Assembly (NCBI GenBank): GCA_019671135.1
Contig: JAHRHY010000001.1
Location: 3,410,001 to 3,474,000 of the forward strand
Reading direction: 5' to 3'
DNA length: 64,000 bases
Source of the DNA: Linnemannia hyalina
Taxonomy: Eukaryota > Mortierellomycota > Mortierellomycetes > Mortierellales > Mortierellaceae
How positions within the stretch are numbered: position 1 is the first letter of the stretch; the number at the start of each line of letters is the position of its first letter. The position numbers were made by a program, and so were the translations under genes. Below the pieces are notes generated by a model that was given only the letters and a program-made list of their open reading frames with translations, was not told where the DNA came from and made no database searches. Positions 9,515-19,623 of the stretch are shown one piece after another.

Positions 9515-11671
9515 TTAGGTCTTTGGCGCGCTTGTCGTAATGGTCTATGGTGCCAGGAGATATAAAGTATTGCGTTATTTCAATGTTGACAAGATTGCTG
9601 TACCCACAGGTCAGGATAATCAAAAAAGCACAACAGAGCCCTACCTCGCCACAATATGGACACGAGCCAAAGAGTGTATGGAAACTCTGCCTCGTCGTCG
9701 GGACCGATCGCAACCACTAAAGACAGCAATCAAATCAAGAAAAATAAATGACCTTAGAACATCATTTCTCCTCACAAACAAACAAAACAACTCATCCAGT
9801 CCCGAATATGCACTCCAGAAGCAGGTACCTCATAAAGACAAACGCGGTGGAAGGGCTGCTGACACTTGGCGTGACTACAGAGCTGGTCCGGAACTTGCCC
9901 CTCAAACCGAAATGAGTAACAGATACCGCATCCAACATTGATGTCGTCCTTGTTTGTGCTGACCGGTGATGGGAATCCGCCCTCGAGTTCCAACAACACT
10001 TCCAAGTTTTCTCGCGGCAGCTTCTTTACATCCCTAATGATAAAAATGTAAATGGACATGAATCGTCCAGTTAGCGCAGAGTCGTACGATCATTAATAAT
10101 CCTCCACGAAAAGCGCTTCGGGGTACTTTACCATAGTCCTGCGTTCTGATATAGTTTGGTCCGCATGGGTGCAATGCTGGCTGTAGGACCAAATAGTTTC
10201 GTGTCGGGCATAGATCTTGGCGATAGTGGTTGAACAGTGACCTGAATCGAACAGTGATTGCCTACCAAACAGCAATTGCGATATGTTTCTCTTTAGTTAA
10301 AATACTACGTCCAGCAACGCATAAATGAAGCGGGAACCGGGGTTGAGGCGACGATGGGAATGGCGGTAAGTTACCTAGTGCACATCGTCGCATTTTGTCC
10401 GCTCTGGTGGGCTTTTCCGGATCAATCACCCACGTCCTCTCGTCAAAATCCTGCATCACATCCCAGAACTCCCGAAATATTTCCAATTGCTAGTCAACAG
10501 AGACAAGAAGTGGGATGTGAAGTGTCAATCAACAACCCCAAACGACCTTGTCTACCTGATGCTAATAACATGCATCAGCTCCTGAAAAAAAGAGAGTACT
10601 TTACCCCTTCTGCTTGACGGATCGCAGCCTCCAGTGCTAACCCTTGCTTTAAAGAGAGCCCTCCCACGCTCAATCCGCGTTGCGACGCCAATTGATCGTC
10701 CTCGCACTCTGGAACCTCCAATGGGGCGATGGTAAGTGGAATTGTTGGGTATGCCGGTGGGAATCGAGCTGTTATCAAATGCTTGCGCTGTGAGGCGTCG
10801 CTTTTATTGAAATTAAGATGCAACTTTTGTCAATGATATGTGTTGTCTACAACATTTGCAGGTGCATCCCAATCATGAATATGAGAAACAATGAACAGCA
10901 CTCACCAGAGTTCGATTTGTACACGCGAAAGGTCTTGGTCTACAAGGGTGACCCTATCCCAGCCAAGGGCATCCAGTTGTTCCATGATGTGTGTACAGTA
11001 CCGCAGCGGTTTCTCCTTATCCCCCTTAGCGCTCCTGTTGCTCATTGTCACTTCCTATTACATGTAGGTCAGAGTTATTAGGTTAGCGCGCCTTTGCGGT
11101 CCACGAATCTTGTCTTACTTCTCGGTAGTACAACGACAACATGTGAAATAAGGTACCAGAGTGTCAACGAGCTCGACCAGAAAACTCGCCATATCCTTAG
11201 CCTCATCCATTTTCTAATGTCCATATATAAACGAGCATACATCCTGTGAGCGAACTTGTTCTCGTTAAATCCATTTTGGCCAGACAAAGGTTTTCCTGGC
11301 GACATAGTCAACGTAGTACCTGCTGGAGCTGGGTCTCCTGTCCAGACAGGATCTCCTTGAGCTCTTCTGATCCTGATAGAAACCCGACCCTACTTGAGAG
11401 TATGCTGCTCCTTGATGTGTTCCTTGGTCCCGTTTTTGTCAGCGTTTGTCCTGTCCTTCCAGTACCGGTGTTTGTCATCTCAATGCAGACTTCGAGCTCC
11501 CTGTCCTACTTGTGTAAGAGGTGTTTGCCATGTGAGTTGCATGTAGAAAATAAGGAATGAGAGTCCTGTCCTGCAAGAAGCTATTTGTATTACCATGACA
11601 GAGAGGAAGCCGTGGTATATTTCTGGAACTGAGCTCCACTGGACCAGCAGTGGGAACTGGTGCATCGCCAT
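9515..11671 (-). CDS. FANCL: E3 ubiquitin-protein ligase FANCL (Fanconi anaemia pathway)
   Basis: There are ten exons: 11594-11671, 11320-11505, 11157-11213, 10906-11054, 10605-10800, 10375-10489, 10132-10261, 9829-10033, 9645-9716 and 9515-9544. They total 1218 nt (405 aa; human is 375). Every junction keeps frame and follows the animal protein. The N-terminal ELF region (FPLLVQWSSVPEIYHGFLSV, then KEILSG...QQ) spans about 1-107. The URD/RWD region holds LDALGWDRVTLVD, QRKHLIT, FREFWDVMQDFDERTWVIDP and EKPTRADKMRRCALG. The C-terminal RING (339-395) has CGICYSF, PDQLC, QPFHRVCLYEWLRSV, TTRQSF and CPYCGE, with all zinc-binding Cys/His present. FANCL monoubiquitinates FANCD2/FANCI in interstrand-crosslink repair, working with a UBE2T-type E2. 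Exon 2 holds a Thr/Ser-rich insertion absent from the human protein. Confidence 0.93.
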
Positions 11672-11985
11672 TTTGTTGAATGCAGCAGGCCGACAGAGTC
11701 AGGACTCACGAGTGATTGCGAGTGAGTAAAGAGCGTGGCAAACAAGAGGGGGTCAAGAGATCAAGAGGCACTTCTAGTTCAAATGGTCATTTGGTTCAAC
11801 AGTCACTCCCTGTCATTCTGTCCACCCTTTCATTTGCATCTCCATCTACCTCACATCCACTCACTTGCTCTCTCTCACACACTCTCTCTCTCACTCACAC
11901 ATACACGCACGCTTCACGCCTAACAATAACAACATCTCTTTCCTTCCAAACGTCTTACAAAGTGCCACTCACCTGCAAACAGTCC
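11672..11985. promoter_or_regulatory. Bidirectional promoter region between FANCL and the Tma17-like gene
   Basis: The 314 bases between two divergent start codons must hold both promoters. The plus-strand side is a CT-rich leader with CTCTCTCACACACTCTCTCT-type repeats (11865-11915). I see no clear TATA box for either gene. Confidence 0.5.
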
Positions 11986-12435
11986 ATGACTTCCTCCGCG
12001 ATCGCACCGCCCGCAGAGTTTGCAATCTCCGGCACCGCATTCGCCTCAGCGTCCCCAGAAGCACTCGCAAAAATCCTCGATACCCTCGACCTGCCCTCAC
12101 TCGAACAAGAACACACCCGTCTCGAACGTGCCATCCAGCAGCTGGTCCAGTCCAACAAAGAGATTGCAGAGTTTATCGAGCAGGAGCAGAAGGACCTGCT
12201 TGAGTTCCAGGAGCAACAGGGTGGTGGTGGTAGCGAGGCTGCGGAAGCATTTGAGGCAGATCCAGAGTTTGTGTTGGCGATTGAGGAGAATATGGTCGTG
12301 ATTGCCAAGTATGAACGGACGTGCGCGGATCTGCTGAGGGCTATTCAGCGCAAGCGAGGTGTTGTTGCGGAGGAGGTGAAGGAGACTGAGGATGGTGGAG
12401 AGCAAGCTGGAGCGGATGATGGAGTGCATCTGTAG
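11986..12435 (+). CDS. Tma17/Adc17-like proteasome-assembly chaperone
   Basis: A 149-residue intronless protein starting at the ATG at 11986 (MTSSAIAPPAEFAISG). An in-frame extension to 11716 exists but would cross the CT-rich leader. The body is two amphipathic, coiled-coil-like helices: LPSLEQEHTRLERAIQQLVQ with NKEIAEFIEQEQKDLLEF, then EFVLAIEENMVVIAKYERTC. An acidic linker separates the helices, and the tail is acidic and Gly-rich. Length, helix order and the pattern Leu...(I/L)xxLxxSNxxIxxFI...ExNxxVIxxYxxR match yeast Tma17/Adc17, a stress-induced chaperone for the Rpt6-Rpt3 pair of the proteasome base. That assignment rests on remembered similarity at a modest level. A generic prefoldin-like helical-hairpin protein is the alternative. 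It shares a promoter region with FANCL. Confidence 0.6.
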   Translation: MTSSAIAPPAEFAISGTAFASASPEALAKILDTLDLPSLEQEHTRLERAIQQLVQSNKEIAEFIEQEQKDLLEFQEQQGGGGSEAAEAFEADPEFVLAIEENMVVIAKYERTCADLLRAIQRKRGVVAEEVKETEDGGEQAGADDGVHL

Positions 12436-13785
12436 ACGTCAATTGTCTCTTCCTACACCTCCGATTGTATATACCACTTCGTTTGATGAAAATAAAAAAA
12501 GTCATACACTCAATGCTATGGTTTTCTACAGTATACAAACCGTGCCGCGCTAGGAGGATTGCCTTGGTCGAGACTACCAGTCACGGAGGCGCAAGTAGGT
12601 ATGTTGGGCAAGGAGAAAAAAAGGCAGAGATGGCTGTCCACACGACCGGATTGTCTTCCTCTTTTGGAGTCGTCGATATGCACGAGTATCCTTTTCCACT
12701 TTCCTTCTTTTTGATTGTCCATTTTTTTCCCATCAATTCATTCGACCACAATGTACGCTGAGCTATCTCCTGCAAGGTATTCGGTCATTCAGGGATGAAG
12801 AAAGATAGTTTGTAGGAGTCGGTGGATTGGAGGAGTTGGAGTACAGGTCTTTCGACGATTCTTTGAGAGGGTTAAGCAATTAAGTTCAATAGACGACTCA
12901 GACCATTGGAGTTGAATGGAGCACAGGACGCTTTTTTTTATGTCTCCGAGAAAAAATCGAAGAAGGGAAACTGTCCCTCAGGTCTTCCATCAACGATACA
13001 GATACACACGCCGCTGCAAGAGTAGTTGTCGAAGGGTTTATTGAAGGCCTGAAAATACATTGATCAACAAATGGAAAAGCAATTGACTGTGCGTTACGCT
13101 ACGCGCCAGTCAACAACCAACACCCAGTTGTCAAGGAATAGGCGGGGCCTTTGTTCGTTCCCTCCTTACCTGCTCCTCTTCCGTCAAGGGTACCTTTTGT
13201 TTATATCACCCCGGGTTTTCCTGCAGCCTTCAAATGCCTTGGCTGCCGCAGTCGCAATTGACGTCGGTTAATGAGAAAATAGTACAAGAGGAGATCCAAG
13301 GACGTGCATTACAAAAAAATGTGCCGAGTTGGAGGAAGAAGAAGGATACAATGTCCGCCCAAGGTCAGACCTGTTTTTTGGTATTATGTTCCCGCCCTGT
13401 CTCCCTCCTTCGTTTTGTTCCTATCCCCTTCGCCCCTTTCTTTTCATGTAGAGTTGTTGTGCGTGTAGGTGTGCAACGATGAATGGCTCAAACGCAAAAA
13501 CGAAAGAAAATAACTATGGGGGAGAAGCAAGGTGTGGCCAACCATTTAAAAGGAGAGATTGCATCCTCTCTTCCTACACTATTCCTTTCACTTGCATATT
13601 AATATTCCGAAAGAACACATACACACTTTTGTATTCATTCACACCCCACCTCTCCCTCATCTTCCTCCTCTCCTCCGCCTCTTGCATCATCTTCCTTCAC
13701 TACCCTTCACGACCACACCAAGTAACTCCTCCCCTTGTAATATCAGCTCGTACCTACTTATATCCTTAATAATAATCTCGCCACA
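12436..13785. other. Intergenic, 5' of the ABC transporter
   Basis: This is 1.35 kb. Short open stretches around 12750-13065 and 13230-13370 (for example NEKIVQEEIQGRALQKN) read like protein but do not form a convincing gene. A CT-rich leader (13600-13780) precedes the transporter ATG. There is no supported gene. Confidence 0.4.
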
Positions 13786-16700
13786 ATGATCGACGACAAG
13801 CACCCTCCGTCCTCGATCCAGAGCGCAAACTTCTTCTCCTATATGACCTTCAGCTGGATCCAGCCAAAAATTCTCTACGGAAAAGTACGTTCTTGTAGCA
13901 CATGCACTCACTTTCTATCCGTTACCACTAACAATCATTCATGATTACACACGATCGTCCTATTAATACACCTCTACGTCCAATCCGTTCCAACCTAATA
14001 GCAAAACACAATTGTTGCAGATGATATCGAACGCCTCTCAGAAAACGACCGTGTCCAGCGCATCTCCGATCTCGTCTACAAGGAATGGACCATCGAGGTC
14101 GAGAACGCCAAGCGTGCCAACACTCCTACCCACAAAGAGCGCCCCAACCTCTTTAAGGTCCTTTGGAGATGCTACGGTCTCTATGCCATGGTCCCCCTCA
14201 TTTCTGGATTCTTTGAGGGTGTCTGCAAGATCAGCGAAGCCGTCCTCTTGGGGTACCGTATCCTTCTCCTTCTTTTCAAACCTTCGTGCATACTAGTCAA
14301 CCACTCTCTAACTAACACTCTGATATTTGCAATCCCTATTAGATATGTTATTCGCTTCTTCAACAACCCCAGCATGACCATCAAGCAAGGAATGGGCTAT
14401 GCAGTCGCCCTCTTTCTCGTCACCCTTATCCACGGCACATTTCACCACCACAACTTCTTTCACGTCCTTCGACTCGGCACATGGATCCGCCAATCTCTTA
14501 TCGCCCTCATGTACCGCAAATGCCTCACCCTCTCCACCTCAAGCTCAATCTCGACAGGAACAGTCGTCAACCTGATCTCAAACGACCTCCAGCCCTTTGA
14601 GAGCTTCGCTCCTTTTGGACTTTACTTGATCCTCGGACCTCTGGAAATGATCGCCGGCATGTATTTCCTTTGGCAGGAACTCGGGGTTGCCTGTCTGGCC
14701 GGTCTCTTGGCTCTGTCTCTCTTGATGCCCCTCCAGGCCTTCTTCTCTCGGCAGTTTGGATCCATCCGCACCAACACTGTCAATGCCCGTGACGAACGCA
14801 TCAGGACTTTGTCAGACGTCTTTTCAGGAATCGAGCTGGTCAAGCTGTGCGCGTGGGAGGTCCCTTTCCAAGAAAAGATCATGATGTTGCGCTCGATCGA
14901 ACTCAAATACATCTGGCACTCCAACATCCTCAGCTCTATCAACATGGCCATCTACTTCTTCTTCCAGCCTGTCGTCGTCATGTTCGCCTTTACAGCCTAC
15001 TGGCTCCAGCACAGGAACGCCGTCGACCCTGTCTCTCTGACACCTGACAAGGTCTTTGTCTCCCTGACCCTGTTTAACATCCTCCGCACCAACATGACCT
15101 CCTACTTCCCCAAGGCTATCCAGGCCTTGGCTGGCGTCCGTGTCTCTGTCAAGCGCATTACCGACTTTTTGCTTTTGCCAGAGTTGAGAGGCATTGAGCT
15201 TGATGTTGACTCTCAGGAGGCGGATGACAGTTTGGGTCAAGGTGGGGTCAAAGCGCAGGATCTTCCCGACATCTTGATCGATATGAGGGGCGCCTCGTTC
15301 TCCTGGGCGATTTCGACTGACGGAAAGAACGAGATCCTGGAGCTCTCGGCCAAGGACAGGAAAGAGAAGGCGGCCAAGGAGAAGGACGCCAAGAACAAGA
15401 AGGGCCTCGCAACCCACTCCGATGACAGCTCTGACAACGATGTGACCTTGCTGGACACCCCCAAGAAGGCTCTCCTTAACAACATCACCATGACCCTCCG
15501 CCGCGACGAGTTGCTCGCCATTGTTGGACCCGTCGGCTCTGGCAAGTCCAGCTTTTGTATGGCTATCCTGGAGGAGATGCCCCTTGTCTCTGGATCCATG
15601 AATATTGCTCACCATCAAGATACGCGCCGCCGCCCCCTTTCCATGTCTTACTCTGCCCAGTCCCCCTGGATCTTTGCTGGATCGATTCGTAGCAACATTC
15701 TCTTTGGCGCCTCTTTCAACCAGGAACACTATGACAAGGTCATCAAGGCCTGTGAGCTCACTCGCGATCTCAAGTTGTTCCCCAAAGGCGACGCAACTCT
15801 CATTGGTGAGAAGGGTGTCACCCTCAGTGGAGGTCAACGGGCCCGTGTCTCGCTCGCCAGAGCCGCCTACAGAGATTCAGACGTTTACATTCTGGATGAC
15901 CCTCTCTCGGCTGTCGATCCCAAAGTCGGACGTGCACTTTTCCAGAACTGCATTAACGGACTACTCAAGGGCAAGGCTCGCGTCTTGGTCACCCACCAGC
16001 TTCAGTACATCAAGGACTGCGAAAATGTCATTGTTCTCGAGCGTGGTCTGATCACCCATATGGGCCACGTCGATGAGGTGATGAGGGAGGAGGTCGAGGT
16101 CACGCAGGTTGTCCAGGAGGGCGATGATGTCAGGAGTATTAACACCCGCGCCAAGTTTGTCGATGTACTCCGTGAATTTGCCAGAAAGGTCCCCGAGGCT
16201 CCTACCGAGGAGAGTATCCTCGCCACCGCCGATTATGAGACTGCAACCCTTACTACTCAAAACAACAGTGGCACTGACGACAGGAAGGACAAAGCAGCTA
16301 CAGTAGACGACAATGGCGATGACGGCGCCAGCATTATGGAGAAGAATTTGACTGTTGAAGAGGTTGCCGAAGGTGAGACATCATTCAAGGCCTATATAGA
16401 GTTCTTCCGCATCGGTTCTACTTGGTCCAAACTCATCCTGACGATCATCTGTTTGGCTGCCGCTCAGACCATCGTGGTCCTCGGCGAGTTTTTCCTGACT
16501 CGGTGGTCCGGTGCCTCTGCCCAAGAACAAAAAAAGTCGTACTACCCTACTGCCTTTGGTCTCTACTGTCTTGGAACCGTCATCATGACCTTGATCCGTT
16601 CGTACTTGTTCTTTGACTGCCTTACCGCCAGCTCCCGCAACATCTTCCGTGCTATGTTGGATGCCCTCATGCATACCAGCATCGACTTTTTCCACGCCAA

Positions 16701-18314
16701 CCCCCACGGCCGTGTCCTAAACCGGTTCTCCAAGGACATGGCGCTCATCGACGAGTTGCTGCCATATGTCTTTTTCGACGCCACCCAAATCGGATTCATG
16801 TTGCTCGGATCTGTCGTCACTGTCTGTATCGTCAACCCCTGGATCGTAATCGCTGTCCCTATTATTCTTTCCGGATTTATTGCCCTCCGCTCGCTCTACA
16901 TGAAGTCCAGCCGTCAAGTCAAGCGTATCGACAGTACCTCCCGCTCGCCCATCTACTCTCACTTGTCTGAAACCCTTGATGGATTGACCTCTGTCCGTGC
17001 CTTTGGTGTTGCCAACAAGTTTATGGACGAGCATATCAAGACCCAGGAAGACAACGGTCGTGCTTTTTTCACCTACCTTGGCATGGCTCGCTGGCTAGTA
17101 AGTCACCTTTCTTTTTCTTTTTTTATTTGTTTCTTTTTATGCTGCATGACCATTTGTGTTAACACTTGTGTTTTTTCATTTACATTCCTCGCCCTTAGGG
17201 TTACCGTTTAGATGCTGTCTCAGCTATGTTCCTAGGAGTCACTGCAATCGCCTGTGTCGCCGTCCGCGACAGCCAAGAAGCTTCTCGGGCCGGCCTTGCC
17301 ATGTCATCTGTCATCAGTTTATCCGGCGAGCTCCAGTGGGCCATCCGCATGAGTGTCGAGGCCGCAATCCTGATGGTCTCTGTAGAGCGCATGATGGAGT
17401 ACGCCCAGACCAAGCCCGAAATCTCCCCGCGCCACATGAACAACCCCGACGGGACCAGTGTTGTCTCCAACGGCTGGCCATCCACCGCTCAGGTCAGCTT
17501 CTCGGACATGTCGTTGACTTACCCCCGTGGCGACGGCCCCGTCCTCAAGAATGTCTCACTTAATTTTAGAGCTGGTGAGAAGATTGGGATTGTTGGACGT
17601 ACGGGTGCAGGAAAGTCGAGCATGATTGGAGCCTTGTTCCGGTTGGTCGAGACCATGACTGGGAATCCCCTTCACCGAGGCGGTATCTACATTGACGGGA
17701 TTGATATCAGCAAGATTGGAGTTCATGATCTTCGTGAGCGGATGGCGATTATCCCGCAGGAGCCCTTCCTCTTCCGCGGTACCCTGCGGTTCAACCTCGA
17801 TCCGACCAACAAGCATCAGGACGCCGATATCTGGGCTGCACTCGAGGCCGCCGAGATGAAACGCCTTGTCGAGGGGCTCGAAGGGCGTCTCGACGCCGCA
17901 GTGGACGACAACGGCAAGAACTTTAGTATCGGCGAACGTCAATTGATCTCGCTGGCGCGCGCAATTCTGCGTCGGTCAAAGATCATTGTCATGGACGAGG
18001 CGACCGCCAATGTCGACTTGCAGTCAGACAGGATGATCCAGAAAGCGATCCATACACAGTTCCAAGGCGCGACGGTGTTCACGATTGCACATCGGTTGAA
18101 CACTGTCATTGGCGACTATGACAGGATCTTGGTGTTGGACCAAGGGGAGGTCAAGGAATTTGGTGAGCCCTGGGAGTTGTTGGATGAGACTAGTTCGTTA
18201 AACCAGGGTTGGTTGAAGGGGATGGTTGCAGGGACTGGACCTGAGAATGAAGGCGAGTTGACACGGATTGCAAAGGAGCTTTATGATTCCCGTCATTGTG
18301 CCGCCGTCGCCTAG
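13786..18314 (+). CDS. ABC transporter, ABCC (MRP) type, full length
   Basis: There are four exons: 13786-13884, 14002-14252, 14343-17097 and 17199-18314 (1406 aa). The layout is TMD1-NBD1-TMD2-NBD2 without the extra N-terminal TMD0, as in short MRPs (ABCC4-like). NBD1 has Walker A GPVGSGKSS (about residue 512), signature LSGGQRARVSLARA (about 610) and Walker B VYILDDPLSAVD. NBD2 has Walker A GRTGAGKSS (about 1167), the degenerate ABCC signature FSIGERQLISLARA (about 1277) and Walker B IIVMDEATANVD with the catalytic Glu. In NBD1 the residue after Walker B is Asp, the usual asymmetric ABCC arrangement. A charged Lys-rich insertion lies just before NBD1. It should export organic anions or conjugates across the plasma or vacuolar membrane; its substrate cannot be told from sequence. 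All ATPase motifs are intact. Confidence 0.93.
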
Positions 18315-18667
18315 GTGCAGCTATTGGTTTTAGAACTGTTTTTTTATTTTATTTTGCCATTGCATACCATAGAAACTATTGTCATAAACTCACATTGTTC
18401 ACCAACACTTTTTTGTTCTGGTTGAAGCCTGAAAAAAAAGAGAAACAGCTCATGGTACCTGAATCGACTTACATTCCGCACCCACCTTGAACACCTCCAC
18501 CATCTCTATTTTTTAAGCCTTCGCCCGACGTCTCTATATATAAACATCTTCCTCCTCTGTGACACCTTTCCACGCCTACACTTTCCACTCATCCCTCAAT
18601 TCAAGTCTCACAAACCTTTAGAGAACCACCTCACACCTCAGCAGCCAGCAGCCACCAGTTCAACAAA
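18315..18667. other. Intergenic with TATA box of the Sel1 pseudogene
   Basis: This holds the 3' flank of the ABC transporter and a promoter-like stretch with TATATATAAA at 18535-18544, about 124 bases upstream of the pseudogene ATG at 18668. The promoter form is preserved although the gene is broken. Confidence 0.5.
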
Positions 18668-19453
18668 ATGGCTCCTAAATCATACCCCCCAAACGTCCAG
18701 GGACTGCAATTCGTCGACAAGTACACCGACACCCCATCGCCATCATCATCCTCAAGCCTCGCACCAAATGCGGGCGTATTCTATGTCGACATTCATCCCG
18801 ATCCCAAAAGAAAAAAAAACCCAAATTTTCGATCTTCGGGACGTAATCAGGCTAGCCTTCGACGACGCCCACCATGTCCGCCACCAGGCCAACACCTTCC
18901 CCTTCCTTAAGAGTATCTGAAAGTATTCTCCCCGTTGCGTTAATAAACTTTGCACCCAAATGGTGTAAGTAGTTACACTTCACTCCTCTTGTTGTGGCTT
19001 ACAAGAAGTCCTAGGATCATATCCCGTCAAAATCTCTTTTCTTCAGCCTGGGATGGCTTCAGTATCCCGACAATCTTTCTTCAAGCTAAACCAACGGTCA
19101 GGATGAACTCGACCTTAAACCTTTTATGCTCATAGTCTGTCATAAGTCAATAAAATCTCAAGGCTAAGGGTGCCGGGAGAGGCGACAAGAGATGTCGGTA
19201 CTCTGTAGGAGTGTTGTACCTCCACGGTGAAGGTATCATCCAGGACTTTGGTCAAGCGTTGGAGTGCCTCCTGAGGGCTGTGAGGGGGCAGAGTGGGGCT
19301 CAGTATACTGTTAAGAATATGTATCGTTTGTTCAGGGGGCAGGGACAGGATCTGTTTGTGGCGATGGGGGGGTTTGAGAAGGCCGCTGCAAAGGGACATG
19401 CGGAGGCAAGGAGGTATTTTGGCAGTCTTAGGCGGATTGGCAGGAGAAAATAA
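18668..19453 (+). pseudogene. Sel1-repeat protein pseudogene with frameshifts
   Basis: It begins with an ATG and a normal-looking N-terminus (MAPKSYPPNVQGLQFVDKYT...VFYVDIHPDPKRKK). A run of nine A near 18812 breaks the frame. The continuation reads in another frame (TQIFDLRDVIRLAFDDAHH, then HQANTFPFLK), then shifts again (EYLKVFSPLR, then INFAPKW). After a gap of non-coding sequence, Sel1 repeats resume at about 19160: GVLYLHGEGIIQDFGQALE and FEKAAAKGHAEARRYFGSL, ending at 19453. At least three frame breaks plus loss of the middle make an intron explanation unlikely. The functional parent would be a Sel1 solenoid protein with an N-terminal header domain, a common family in these fungi. The fragment at 3472-3804 belongs to the same superfamily. 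Confidence 0.8.
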
Positions 19454-19623
19454 TTAGATGGAGAGGCCATCTTCGATGTGGCTAGGACGGTCAAAGCGAT
19501 GGACACAGATGGGCTCAAATGTTGGCCACGACTCCAACGATCACCCCATCCTTTACCTCACAAGGTGTTAAACCATTGTTCAATATTAAATAGTATTTAT
19601 TACATAATATTATTATTTTTCCT

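Noticed and set aside
12750..13370. Several short exon-like stretches upstream of the ABC transporter
   Set aside because: Two competing frames are equally plausible and required introns would be about 40 nt; no family match.
14824..15837. 337-codon antisense frame in the ABC transporter
   Set aside because: It is a shadow of the transporter coding frame, whose intact ATPase motifs lie on the plus strand.
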